NCBI GenBank assembly: GCA_052387235.1
Contig: JBQTJJ010000099.1
Span: 1 to 40,758 of the forward strand
Reading direction: 5' to 3'
DNA length: 40,758 nucleotides
From: JBQTJJ01 sp052387235
GTDB taxonomy: Bacteria > Actinomycetota > Acidimicrobiia > Acidimicrobiales > GCA-2861595
In this document: piece by piece, positions 5,756 through 15,402 of the stretch
Layout: each line of letters starts with the position of its first letter
How positions within the stretch are numbered: position 1 is the stretch's first letter
Notes under the pieces: generated by a model
What the model was told of the DNA's origin: nothing
Database searches by the model: none
The model's input: the letters and a program-made list of their open reading frames with translations, nothing else
Program-made: the position numbers and the translations under genes

Positions 5756-8722
5756 GTGCAGGCCCACTCCGAGGGGCGGCCCACTCCGGCGGGTGACACC
5801 GAGCAGGGCGGCCGCCGGCGCCTGGCGCCGCGCCGGCTCGTCCTCGTGCTCGCCCTCATGACGCTCGGCCCGCTGGCCGTGCTGGACGTGGCCGCGCTCT
5901 GGCTGTCGGAGCATGCGACGCGAAGCCAGGGGACGCGCCAGGTCCAGTCGGCCGCGGCCGCCGCCGCCGTGGCCGTCCAGCGGGAGATGACCGGGCTGAC
6001 CGAGCTGGTGGAGTCGTTCGCCCGGCGCCCCTCGCTGACCGCGGCCGTCGGGCGGGGCGTGTCGACCGACGCCGACCGGGCCCAGGTCCGGTTCCACCTG
6101 GGCGAGCTGCGCAGTGTCCGCCCCGAGATCCACCTGGCGTTCCTCGCCGACCCGAGCGGCAGGCTCGTCGACGTCCTGCCGGAGAGCCCCTCCGTCGTCG
6201 GTGACGACTTCAGCCACCGCGATTGGTACCGAGGGGTCATGAGCGGTGGGAGGCCGTACGTCTCGGAGGTCTACGAGACGGCCGCCGCCGACGGAGGGCT
6301 GGTCACCGCCACCGCCGTCCCGATCCGCGGCGGCGACGCCACCACGGTGCTCGGGATCCTCGTCGCCGGCTACCGCATCGGCCAGCTCCAGCGCTTCGTG
6401 GACGGCTTCGCCGCCGTCCAGGGCGTGGCGCTGACGGTGACCGACCAGCGGGGCGTCGTGGTGGCGTCGCCCGGGGCCGACCCACGGGCCAAGGTCTCCC
6501 GCCGGAGCGACCCGGGCGTGGCCGCCGCGCTGGGGGGCCGGTTCGGGGCGAGCGAGGCGGCCCGGACCGAGGGCCGGGTGCTCAGCGCCCACGTCCCGAT
6601 CACCGGGCTGGGTTGGGCCCTGGTCGCCGACCTCCCGCTCCGCGTGGCCACGGAGATGGTCGCAGGCCTGCGGGCCGCCATCCTGGCCATCACCGCCGGC
6701 CTGGCCCTGGTCATCGTGGCCGGGCTCGCGATCCTCGACCGGGCGCTGCGCCGGCAGGCGGTGGCCGAGGAGGAGCTGCGCCGGTCGCGCTCGTTCCTCG
6801 ACTCCGTCATCGAGAACATCCCCAACATGGTGTTCGTCAAGGACGCCGAGGAGCTGCGCTTCGTGCGGTTCAACCGGGCCGGGGAGGAGCTGCTGGGGTA
6901 CAGCCGTGACGACCTCGTCGGTCGCAACGACTTCGACTTCTTCCCACCGGAGGAGGCCCGGTTCTTCGTGGAGAAGGACCGGGAGGTGCTGGAACGGGGC
7001 CGCCTGCTCGACATCCCGTGCGAGCCGGTGCAGACCAGGCACCAGGGCGAGCGCATCCTCCACACGAGGAAGATCCCGATCATGGGCCCGGACGGGTCGG
7101 CCCGGTACCTGCTCGGGATCAGCGAGGACATCACCGAGCGCCAGCGGGCCGAGGCGGCGCTGGAGGAGGCCCGGCTGACGGCCCAGCGGGCCAACGAGGC
7201 CAAGAGCCAGTTCCTCTCCCGGATGAGCCACGAGCTGCGGACGCCCCTGAACGCGGTGCTCGGGTTCGGGCAGCTGCTTGCCCTGGACGACCTCTCGGCC
7301 GGCCAGCGCGAGAGCGTCGACCAGATCGTGCGGGCCGGCGGCCACCTGCTGGAGCTCATCGACGAGGTGCTGGACATCTCCCGGGTCGAGGCCGGCCAGC
7401 TCCGGCTGTCGATGGAGCCGGTGAGCCTGGAGGAGGTCGTGGCCGAGGCCCTCGGGATGGTGCGGCCCCTGGCCGCGGCCCGGCGCGTGCGGATCCCGGA
7501 GCGGCTGACCGGCGCCGGGGGGCGCCACGTGCAGGCCGACCGCCAGCGGCTCCGGCAGGTGGTGGTGAACCTGCTGGCCAACGCCGTGAAGTACAACCGC
7601 CACGACGGCGAGGTGGCGGTCGTGTGCGAGTCGCCGGAGCCGGGGCAGCTGCGCCTGCTCGTCTCCGACACCGGCATCGGGATGACGCAGCAGGACCTCG
7701 ATCGCCTGTTCCAGCCGTTCGAACGCCTCGGGGCCGAGCAGTCGGGGGTGGAGGGCACGGGCCTCGGGCTCGTCCTCACCAAGCAGCTGGTGGAGGTCAT
7801 GGGCGGTGTCATCGGCGTCAGCAGCGAGGTGGGGTCGGGGACGTCGTTCTGGGTGGACCTGCCGGTGATCGACGCCCCCGGGGAGCGCACGGCCGATCGG
7901 CGCGACGACGCGGGCGCCGAGCGCCCCGCGCCGGCCGGGGCCGCCCGCTCCGTGCTCTACGTGGAGGACAACCTGTCGAACGTCAAGCTGGTGGAGCGGG
8001 TGGTGGCCCGCCGGCCCGAGGTCGACCTCCTGGTGGCCATGCACGGGACCCTGGCCCTGGAGCTGGCGCGGGAGCACCAGCCCAGCCTGATCCTCCTGGA
8101 CCTTCACCTGCCCGACATGTCGGGCGAGGAGGTCCTGCGCCGGCTGCGGGCCGACGCCCGGACCGCAGCCATCCCGGTCGTCGTGCTGAGCGCGGACGCC
8201 ACCGTGGGGCAGGTGGAGCGCATCCGGGCCGGCGGGGCGTCGGACTACCTCACCAAGCCGTTCGACATCCCCCACCTGCTCGGCATCATCGACGGGACCG
8301 GGCGCCCCGCGCCGGCCGCCCCTGCGGACGGGGATGCGAGGGGCGACGGGCCCCTGGACGCGGCCATGGTGGAGGCGCTGCACGAGCTGGCCCGCGACTC
8401 GGGCTCCGGGCGCTCCGGGCTCCGTGACGCGGTCTCGACCTTCGTCGACGAGGGCGCCTCCCGGCTGGCCGGCCTCCGAGCGGCCATGGCCGATCGGGAC
8501 GCGGCCGGGATGGCGCGGCTGGCCCACAGCCTGGCCGGGAGCAGCGCCACCTTCGGTGCCGTGCTGCTGGCCCGCGAGTGCCGGGCGCTGGAGGCCCTGG
8601 CCAAGGACGGTGACCTCGGGCCCGCGCCCACCGTGGTGCGGCGGGTGGAAGGGGCGTTCGAGGACGCGGTGGTCGCGCTGCGGGAGCAGTTCCTGGACGG
8701 GGACGGGGAGCCGGCCCGGTGA
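5756..8722 (+). CDS. Transmembrane hybrid sensor histidine kinase with REC and Hpt domains
   Basis: A 988-residue inner-membrane signalling kinase. Order: membrane helix (about 27-51); extracellular Cache-type sensor (about 55-300, with the DWYRGVMSGG motif); second membrane helix (about 305-327); PAS (about 340-465); HisKA with RMSHELRTPLN and phospho-acceptor H492; HATPase with NLLANAVKYN, DTGIGM and GTGLGL boxes; receiver domain with phospho-acceptor D782; C-terminal Hpt with H924 in LAHSLAGSS. All phosphorelay residues are present, so it can run a complete His-Asp-His relay. Cache domains usually bind small extracellular ligands; the ligand is unknown. GTG start; a CACCAT box 7 nt upstream may give a leaderless transcript. 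Its stop overlaps the next gene's start, which points to that EAL-REC protein as the relay's partner. Confidence 0.92.
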   Translation: MQAHSEGRPTPAGDTEQGGRRRLAPRRLVLVLALMTLGPLAVLDVAALWLSEHATRSQGTRQVQSAAAAAAVAVQREMTGLTELVESFARRPSLTAAVGRGVSTDADRAQVRFHLGELRSVRPEIHLAFLADPSGRLVDVLPESPSVVGDDFSHRDWYRGVMSGGRPYVSEVYETAAADGGLVTATAVPIRGGDATTVLGILVAGYRIGQLQRFVDGFAAVQGVALTVTDQRGVVVASPGADPRAKVSRRSDPGVAAALGGRFGASEAARTEGRVLSAHVPITGLGWALVADLPLRVATEMVAGLRAAILAITAGLALVIVAGLAILDRALRRQAVAEEELRRSRSFLDSVIENIPNMVFVKDAEELRFVRFNRAGEELLGYSRDDLVGRNDFDFFPPEEARFFVEKDREVLERGRLLDIPCEPVQTRHQGERILHTRKIPIMGPDGSARYLLGISEDITERQRAEAALEEARLTAQRANEAKSQFLSRMSHELRTPLNAVLGFGQLLALDDLSAGQRESVDQIVRAGGHLLELIDEVLDISRVEAGQLRLSMEPVSLEEVVAEALGMVRPLAAARRVRIPERLTGAGGRHVQADRQRLRQVVVNLLANAVKYNRHDGEVAVVCESPEPGQLRLLVSDTGIGMTQQDLDRLFQPFERLGAEQSGVEGTGLGLVLTKQLVEVMGGVIGVSSEVGSGTSFWVDLPVIDAPGERTADRRDDAGAERPAPAGAARSVLYVEDNLSNVKLVERVVARRPEVDLLVAMHGTLALELAREHQPSLILLDLHLPDMSGEEVLRRLRADARTAAIPVVVLSADATVGQVERIRAGGASDYLTKPFDIPHLLGIIDGTGRPAPAAPADGDARGDGPLDAAMVEALHELARDSGSGRSGLRDAVSTFVDEGASRLAGLRAAMADRDAAGMARLAHSLAGSSATFGAVLLARECRALEALAKDGDLGPAPTVVRRVEGAFEDAVVALREQFLDGDGEPAR

Positions 8723-10284
8723 CGCACGCCATCTCCGAGGTGGTGCTGGTGCTGGACCGGGCCGGGACCCTGCGGGCCGTGGGCCGCCCCCCGGCCGGGG
8801 CCCTCCGCGTCGCCGGCGGGCGGTGGCCGGGAACCGTGTTCGCCGTCCTGCACCCCGACGACCACGGGACCGTGCGGTCGTGCCTCGCCGACCCGGCCGC
8901 GGCGGGAGCCACGGCCGGGCCGATCTGGGTCCGCATGGACGACGGCGTCGGCTCCTGGTGGGACGCCGAGGTGTTCGTCACGGTCCTGGGCGGTGGCCCC
9001 GGTTTCGACGACGCCGTCCTCCTCAGGGCCGTCGTCCACCCGGCGGGACGCCCGGCCGCCGCCCCCGGCTACGACCCGGCCTCGGACCCGCTGGCCCTGG
9101 ACCTCGAGGAGGCCCTCCGGCGGCACCAGTTCCGGCTGGTGTACCAGCCCAAGGTCGCCCTCTCCACCAACCGGGTCGTGGGCCTGGAGGCCCTCCTGCG
9201 CTGGGACCACCCCGAGCGCGGCCCGGTGGCCCCGAACGACTTCATCCCGGTGGCGGAGGCCACCGGCCTCATCGGTGCCATCGGCGCATGGGTCCTCGGC
9301 GACGCCTGCCGCACCTGCGCGGGATGGCAGCGGGACTTCCCCCGGCCCACGCCGGTGAGCGTGGCCGTGAACGCCTCGGCCACCCAGTTCCGGGTGGGCC
9401 TGGTGGATGCCGTCCGCACCGCCATCGCCGAGAGCGGGATCGACCCCGGCGGCCTGTGCCTGGAGGTCACCGAGTCCACCGTCATGGAGGACGTCGAGAT
9501 CGCCATCTCGATCCTGGGCCAGCTCAAGAGCCTCGGCCTCACCGTGTCCATCGACGACTTCGGCACCGGCTACTCCTCGCTCGAGTACCTCCGGCGGCTC
9601 CCGCTCGACGAGGTGAAGATCGACCGCTCCTTCGTGGGCGGGCTCTCCACCGATCCCGAGGACACCGCCATCGTCGCCGCCGTCATCAGCCTGGCCCACG
9701 CCCTCGACCGGGAGGTGGTGGCCGAGGGCGTGGAGACCGTGGAGCAGCTGGAGCGGCTGCGGGCCCTCGGCTGCGAGGTGGCCCAGGGCTTCCTGCTGGC
9801 CAGGCCCATGGCCGCCGGCGATGTCACGGACCTGTTGCGGCGCGACGCCGCCGGCGAGCGCGTGGCCGTCACCGGGTCCGGCCGGTGCGCCGACGGGGCC
9901 GGCACCGAGACCATCCTGGTGGCCGACGACGCCGACGACGTCCGCCAGCTGGCCCGCATGACGCTCACCGCAGCCGGGTTCCGGGTGGAGGAGGCGGGTG
10001 ACGGAAGCAGCGCCGTGGAGCTGGCCCGCAAGCTGGCGCCGGCGTGCGTGGTGCTCGACGTGAGCATGCCCGACCTGTCGGGCATCGAGGTCTGCGCCCG
10101 GCTGCGGGCCGACCCGGCCACGGCCGACTGCACGGTGGTGATGCTCACGACGAGCGACAGCGCCGCCGACAAGGCGGCCGCCTTCTCGGCCGGCGCCGAC
10201 GAGTACATGGTGAAGCCGTTCGCGCCCCGCGACCTGGTCTCGAGGGTGCGCCTGGCCATCGGGCGGCGGGCCGGCGGCGGCTGA
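8719..10284 (+). CDS. EAL-domain c-di-GMP phosphodiesterase with C-terminal receiver domain
   Basis: Predicted to hydrolyse cyclic di-GMP. Of 521 residues, the first 110 or so look PAS-like. The EAL domain (about 125-375) keeps the active-site set: EAL 157-159, R161, N219, E249, D279-D280 in the DDFGTGYSSL loop, K300, E336 and Q356, so it should be active. A receiver domain follows (about 398-515) with acidic pair D403/D404, phospho-acceptor D447 and the VKPF lysine. Receivers are more often N-terminal to output domains, so this order is less usual. GTG start overlaps the kinase stop by 4 bp (GTGA). Inference: the Hpt domain of the upstream kinase phosphorylates D447 and so tunes c-di-GMP breakdown. 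Confidence 0.92.
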   Translation: MTHAISEVVLVLDRAGTLRAVGRPPAGALRVAGGRWPGTVFAVLHPDDHGTVRSCLADPAAAGATAGPIWVRMDDGVGSWWDAEVFVTVLGGGPGFDDAVLLRAVVHPAGRPAAAPGYDPASDPLALDLEEALRRHQFRLVYQPKVALSTNRVVGLEALLRWDHPERGPVAPNDFIPVAEATGLIGAIGAWVLGDACRTCAGWQRDFPRPTPVSVAVNASATQFRVGLVDAVRTAIAESGIDPGGLCLEVTESTVMEDVEIAISILGQLKSLGLTVSIDDFGTGYSSLEYLRRLPLDEVKIDRSFVGGLSTDPEDTAIVAAVISLAHALDREVVAEGVETVEQLERLRALGCEVAQGFLLARPMAAGDVTDLLRRDAAGERVAVTGSGRCADGAGTETILVADDADDVRQLARMTLTAAGFRVEEAGDGSSAVELARKLAPACVVLDVSMPDLSGIEVCARLRADPATADCTVVMLTTSDSAADKAAAFSAGADEYMVKPFAPRDLVSRVRLAIGRRAGGG

Positions 10285-10430
10285 GGGACTGCGAGTCAAC
10301 TACGTGAATGAAGGGGCGACGCCGTTCTGCTTGTCGATCCGGGGGGAACCCTTATCGGACAAGTGCATCCAGGGAACCCCGGGCAGACCGGCGTCGCCCC
10401 TTCCGAGCAGGTAGTTGACTCGCAGGCCCT
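10285..10430. other. Long folded intergenic element, candidate structured RNA or MITE
   Basis: Nested inverted repeats fill the gap before prfA. 10289-10303 pairs perfectly with 10411-10425 (15 bp). 10311-10323 pairs with 10390-10402 (13 bp) and extends to 10324-10330/10383-10389 with one mismatch. 10330-10338 pairs with 10354-10363 with one bulged G, and its loop CCGGGG (10339-10344) can pair with CCCCGG (10377-10382), a pseudoknot. CTGAG occurs directly at 10281-10285 and 10429-10433, which could be a target-site duplication. No coding frame is apparent. I match it to no known RNA family. Confidence 0.7.
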
Positions 10431-10462
10431 GAGCGCCGCCCGCCGCCTGGCGGGGCCACCGG

Positions 10463-10468
10463 TACCCT
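10463..10468 (+). promoter_or_regulatory. -10 box of a probable leaderless prfA promoter
   Basis: TACCCT ends 6 nt before the prfA GTG and no Shine-Dalgarno sequence is present. The spacing fits transcription starting at or next to the start codon. Confidence 0.4.
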
Positions 10469-10474
10469 TGGCGG

Positions 10475-11532
<1,058 letters not shown>

Positions 11533-11536
<4 letters not shown>

Positions 11537-12450
11537 CCCCAGCGGAGGACCCGGGAGAGGACACGGGAGAGGACATCCACGAGAGCGGCACGCGCTCGGC
11601 GCCGGGCGTCGCCTGGCGGGCGTTGCTGAAGGAGGCGGAGGTGCGGCTCGACTCGGCGCACGACGCCCGGCGGATCGTGGAGCGGGCCTCGGGGTTCGAG
11701 GGGGCCGAGCACCTGCTGCACCTCGACGACCCGGTGACGGTGCGGGCCGCGGCCCACTACGAGCGCATGGTGGAGCGGCGGGCCGGGGGCGAGCCGCTCC
11801 AGTACGTGCTCGGGTCGTGGGCCTTCCGCACCCTCGACCTGTTCGTCGACCGCCGGGTGCTCATCCCCCGACCGGAGACCGAGACGGTGGTCGAGGTCGT
11901 CCTGGCCGAGCTCGGGCTCCTCGCCCCCCGGTCCCCGGTGGTCGTGGACCTGGGGACGGGCTCGGGGGCCATCGCCCTGTCCGTGGCCCGGGAGGTGCCG
12001 GGCGTGGAGGTCTGGGGCGTCGACCGGTCCGCCGACGCCCTGGCCGTGGCCCGGGCCAACCTGGCCGGGCTGGGCCGGGCCGGCGCCTCGGTCCGCCTGG
12101 CCGAGGGCTCGTGGTTCGCGGCGCTGCCGCCGGCGCTGCGGGGGAGCGTCGACGTGGTGGTGTCGAACCCCCCGTACGTCGCCGAGCACGAGGTGCCCGA
12201 CCTCCCGCCCGAGGTGGCCCGCTGGGAGCCGATGGGCGCCCTGGTGGCCGGGCCGACCGGCCTGGAGCAGGTCGAGGCCATCGTGGCCGAGGCGCCCCGG
12301 TGGCTGGGCCGGCCCGGCGCGCTGGTGGTCGAGATCGCGCCCGGCCAGCGCGAGGCCGCCGCCGCCCTGGCCCGCGACGCCGGCTTCACGTCGATCGACG
12401 TGCGCCGGGACCTGTGCGGCCGGGCCCGGGTGCTGGTGGGTAGGGTCTGA
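11533..12450 (+). CDS. prmC: Release factor glutamine methyltransferase
   Basis: Methylates the GGQ glutamine of release factors using S-adenosylmethionine. The 305-residue protein has the N-terminal helical domain ending in RRAGGEPLQYVLG (82-94), then IPRPETE (111-117), the SAM-binding DLGTGSG (139-145) and the catalytic NPPY (212-215). GTG start overlaps the prfA stop by 4 bp. The first 25 residues are an acidic extension (PAEDPGEDTGEDIHE) before the usual start of homology; a later start is possible, but the overlap supports the one given. Confidence 0.95.
12441..12446 (+). promoter_or_regulatory. -10 box of a probable leaderless tsaC promoter
   Basis: TAGGGT sits inside the last codons of prmC, 8 nt before the tsaC GTG, with no Shine-Dalgarno sequence between. 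Confidence 0.35.
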
Positions 12451-12454
12451 CGGC

Positions 12455-13078
12455 GTGGAGCTCGTCCCCGCCTCCGGCCTCCCGGTGCCGGCCCACGCCG
12501 TCGACCTGGCGGCCAGGGCGCTGGCCTCGGCCCAGGTGGTGGGACTCCCCACCGACACGGTCTACGGCCTGGCCGCCGACCCCTTCTCCACCGGCGGGGC
12601 CGACCGCCTCTTCCGCCTCAAGCGCCGGCCCCGGGAGGTGGACCTGCCCGTGCTGGTCGCCGACCTGGACCAGGCCCTGGCGCTGACCACGGGCGTGCCG
12701 GCCGGGGCCCGGCGGCTGATGGACCGCTACTGGCCCGGCGCCCTGACCCTGGTGCTGCCCCGACGCCCGGACCTCCAGGCCGACCTGGGTGCCGACGAGG
12801 CCACGGTGGGCGTGCGCTGCCCGGCCCACCCCGTGCCCCTGGCCCTGTGCCGGGCCACCGGTCCCATCGCCACCACCAGCGCCAACCTCCACGGCCAGGG
12901 CCCGGCGACCACGGCGGCCGAGGTGGCGGCCACCTTCGGCGACTCGGTGGCCGTCGTCCTCGACGCCGGCCCGTGCGAGGGCCAGCCGTCGACGGTGGTC
13001 GACTGCACGGGCGCCGAGCCCAAGCTGCTCCGCGAGGGTGCGATCCCGTGGGCCGACGTCCTCGCCGTCGCCCGCTGA
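12455..13078 (+). CDS. tsaC: L-threonylcarbamoyladenylate synthase (Sua5/YwlC/TsaC family)
   Basis: Makes threonylcarbamoyl-AMP from threonine, bicarbonate and ATP, the first step of the t6A37 modification of tRNAs reading ANN codons. The 207 residues cover the YrdC/TsaC domain only, without the Sua5 C-terminal domain. Visible motifs: PTDTVYGL (32-39), KRRPR (56-60), and TSAN in the substrate pocket. GTG start lies 4 nt after prmC. The prmC-tsaC pairing is widespread in actinobacteria. Confidence 0.94.
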   Translation: MELVPASGLPVPAHAVDLAARALASAQVVGLPTDTVYGLAADPFSTGGADRLFRLKRRPREVDLPVLVADLDQALALTTGVPAGARRLMDRYWPGALTLVLPRRPDLQADLGADEATVGVRCPAHPVPLALCRATGPIATTSANLHGQGPATTAAEVAATFGDSVAVVLDAGPCEGQPSTVVDCTGAEPKLLREGAIPWADVLAVAR

Positions 13079-13114
13079 CGCAGGGGGTCGGGGTCCCGGC
13101 CGGGCGGGCAAACG

Positions 13115-13120
13115 TAAACT
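13115..13120 (+). promoter_or_regulatory. -10 box of a probable leaderless promoter
   Basis: TAAACT lies in a locally AT-richer patch and ends 7 nt before the presumed ATC start at 13128. The spacing supports a transcript beginning at that codon. Confidence 0.45.
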
Positions 13121-13127
13121 CCCGGCC

Positions 13128-13697
13128 ATCGACATCCTCGTCCTCTGCACCGGGAACATCTGCCGCTCCCCGATGGCCGAGGCCTTCCTCCGCCGCCGCC
13201 TGGCGGACCTCGGGGTGGAGGCACGGGTCCACTCGGCCGGGCGCCTGTTCACCGACCAGCCGGCCAGCGCCGACGGTGTGGCCGTGCTGGAGGCCATGGG
13301 CTACGACACGTCGGGCCACCGCAGCCGGCGCCTCACCCCCGACATGGCCCGCGGGGCCGACCTGGTGCTGGGCATGGCCCGGGAGCACGTCCGCGACGTC
13401 GCCGTGATCGGCGCCGACCTGTGGCCCCGCACGTTCACGCTGAAGGAGCTGGTGCGCCGGGCCGAGCAGGTGGGCGCCCGCAGCCCGAACCAGCCCTTCG
13501 ACGAATGGCTGGCCAAGGTCCACGCCGGCCGCACCACGTCCGACATGCTGGGCGCGTCCAGGGACGACGACGTGGCCGACCCCATCGGTGCCGGCCGGTC
13601 CGTGTACCGCCGCATCGCCAACGAACTCGACGATCTGACCGCCCGGCTGGTGGAGCTGGGATGGGCCCGGGCACGGGCAGGAGGAGCGCGCACATGA
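13128..13697 (+). CDS. Low-molecular-weight protein-tyrosine phosphatase family protein
   Basis: Cytoplasmic phosphatase of the LMW-PTP fold, likely acting on phosphotyrosine proteins; arsenate reductase relatives share the fold. The active-site loop CTGNICRS gives the CX5R motif (C7 to R13), and the late DDDVADP segment supplies the general-acid Asp. The conserved N-terminus (IDILVLCTGN) begins immediately at ATC 13128, and no ATG, GTG or TTG lies in frame between the tsaC stop and the active-site loop. ATC is therefore proposed as a rare start codon. About 189 residues, slightly longer than typical. Its stop overlaps the rpiB ATG. In actinobacteria such a phosphatase often sits next to tsaC and rpiB. 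Confidence 0.88.
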   Translation: MDILVLCTGNICRSPMAEAFLRRRLADLGVEARVHSAGRLFTDQPASADGVAVLEAMGYDTSGHRSRRLTPDMARGADLVLGMAREHVRDVAVIGADLWPRTFTLKELVRRAEQVGARSPNQPFDEWLAKVHAGRTTSDMLGASRDDDVADPIGAGRSVYRRIANELDDLTARLVELGWARARAGGART

Positions 13698-14137
13698 GAG
13701 TCGCCATCGGTTCCGACCACGCCGGCTACCACCTCAAGCAGCACCTGGTGGCCACGCTGGAGAAGCTGGGCCACGAGGTCGACGACCACGGCACCGACAG
13801 CGACCAGTCGGTCGACTACCCGCCCATCTGCGCCGGCGTGGGGCGGGCCGTGGTCGACGGCAGCGCCCACCGCGGCATCGTGCTGGGCGGGAGCGGCCAG
13901 GGCGAGCAGATCGCGGCCAACAAGGTGCACGGCGTGCGGGCCGCCCTGTGCAACGACCTCTACACGGCCCGCCTCTCGCGGGAGCACAACGACGCCAACG
14001 TGCTGGCCATCGGCGCCCGCATCGTGGCCACCGGGCTGGCCGACGAGATCGTGGCCCTGTGGCTGGAGACGCCCTTCGAGGGTGGCCGCCACCAGCCCCG
14101 CCTCGACCAGATCGCCGAGATCGAGCGGCAGGGATGA
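13694..14137 (+). CDS. rpiB: Ribose-5-phosphate isomerase B
   Basis: Interconverts ribulose-5-phosphate and ribose-5-phosphate in the pentose phosphate pathway. The 147 residues open with VAIGSDHAGYHLK and contain GGSGQGEQIAANK (65-77). The position of the catalytic cysteine of E. coli RpiB is not Cys here; E71 matches the catalytic glutamate of the mycobacterial form. ATG start overlaps the phosphatase stop (ATGA). Confidence 0.95.
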   Translation: MRVAIGSDHAGYHLKQHLVATLEKLGHEVDDHGTDSDQSVDYPPICAGVGRAVVDGSAHRGIVLGGSGQGEQIAANKVHGVRAALCNDLYTARLSREHNDANVLAIGARIVATGLADEIVALWLETPFEGGRHQPRLDQIAEIERQG

Positions 14138-14162
14138 CCCCCCGCGGAGCCGGGGAGACGCC

Positions 14163-15401
14163 ATGACCTCCCGCGACGACCAGCTCTTCTCGATCATCGA
14201 CCGGGAGTTCGCGCGCCAGTCCACCACCCTCCAGCTCATCGCCTCGGAGAACTTCACCTCCCGGGCCGTCCTGGAGGCCACCGGCTCCGTCCTCACCAAC
14301 AAGTACGCCGAGGGCTACCCGGGCCGGCGCTACTACGGCGGCAACGCCGTCGTCGACGAGGCCGAGGCCCTCGCCATCGAGCGGGCCAAGGCCCTGTTCG
14401 GGGCGTTCCACGCCAACGTGCAGCCCCACGCCGGCGCCAACGCCAACGTGGCCGCCTACCTGGCCCTGCTCGAGCCCGGCGACACCGTGCTCGGCATGCG
14501 CCTGGACCAGGGCGGCCACCTCACCCACGGCTCGCCCGTGAACATCAGCGGGCGCATCTACAGGTTCGTCTCCTACGGCGTGACCGAGAGCGACGAGCGC
14601 CTCGACCTCGACCAGGTGCGCGACCTCGCCCTCGAGCACCGGCCCCGCATGATCGTGGCCGGCGCCACCGCCTACCCCCGCCTCATCGACCCGGCGCCGC
14701 TGCGGTCCATCGCCGACGAGGTCGGCGCCCTGCTGCTGTTCGACGCCGCCCACGTGGCCGGCCTCATCGCCGGCGGCGTCCACCCCGACCCGGTGCCGCT
14801 GGCCGACATCGTCACCTTCACGACCCACAAGACGCTGCGCGGCCCCCGCGGCGGCTGCATCCTGTCCACCGAGGAGCACGCCAAGGCCATCGACAAGGCC
14901 GTGTTCCCCGGCCTGCAGGGCGGGCCCCTGGAGCACGTCATAGCGGCCAAGGCGGTGGCGTTCCGGGAGGCGGCCCAGCCCGCGTTCAGGGAGTACGCGG
15001 CCCAGATCGTGCGCAACGCCCGGGCCCTGGCCGAGGCGCTGGCGGGGGAGGGGTTCCGCATCGTGTCCGGCGGCACCGACAACCACCTGATGCTGGTGGA
15101 CCTGCGCACCTTCGACCCCGAGCTCACCGGCAAGGAGGCGCAGGAGGCACTCGACCGGGCCGGGATCACCCTCAACAAGAACCAGATCCCGGGCGACCCC
15201 CGATCGCCCTTCGTCACCAGCGGTCTGCGCATCGGCACCGCCGCCGTCACCACCACCGGGATGGGCGAGGCCGAGATGGCCGAGATCGCCGGCCTCATCG
15301 GCCGGACCCTGCGCCGGCGGTCGGCCGAGGCCGAGCTGGCGGCGGTGCGCGACGAGGTCGGCGTGCTCTGCTCCAAGTTCCCGCCCTACCCGGAGGGCTG
15401 A
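14163..15401 (+). CDS. glyA: Serine hydroxymethyltransferase
   Basis: PLP enzyme moving the serine hydroxymethyl carbon to tetrahydrofolate, giving glycine and methylene-THF. 412 residues, normal length. Signatures: LIASENFTSRAV, NKYAEGYPGRRYYGG, and the PLP-binding THKTLRGPRGG with Schiff-base lysine K223. ATG 14163 has GGGGAG upstream. The substrate-specific residues of threonine aldolases are not evident, so SHMT is the straightforward reading. Confidence 0.97.
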   Translation: MTSRDDQLFSIIDREFARQSTTLQLIASENFTSRAVLEATGSVLTNKYAEGYPGRRYYGGNAVVDEAEALAIERAKALFGAFHANVQPHAGANANVAAYLALLEPGDTVLGMRLDQGGHLTHGSPVNISGRIYRFVSYGVTESDERLDLDQVRDLALEHRPRMIVAGATAYPRLIDPAPLRSIADEVGALLLFDAAHVAGLIAGGVHPDPVPLADIVTFTTHKTLRGPRGGCILSTEEHAKAIDKAVFPGLQGGPLEHVIAAKAVAFREAAQPAFREYAAQIVRNARALAEALAGEGFRIVSGGTDNHLMLVDLRTFDPELTGKEAQEALDRAGITLNKNQIPGDPRSPFVTSGLRIGTAAVTTTGMGEAEMAEIAGLIGRTLRRRSAEAELAAVRDEVGVLCSKFPPYPEG

Positions 15402-15402
15402 C

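Noticed and set aside
5705..8527. Open frame of 940 codons on the minus strand opposite the hybrid kinase
   Set aside because: All kinase, receiver and Hpt motifs are on the plus strand; the other frame is a composition artefact.
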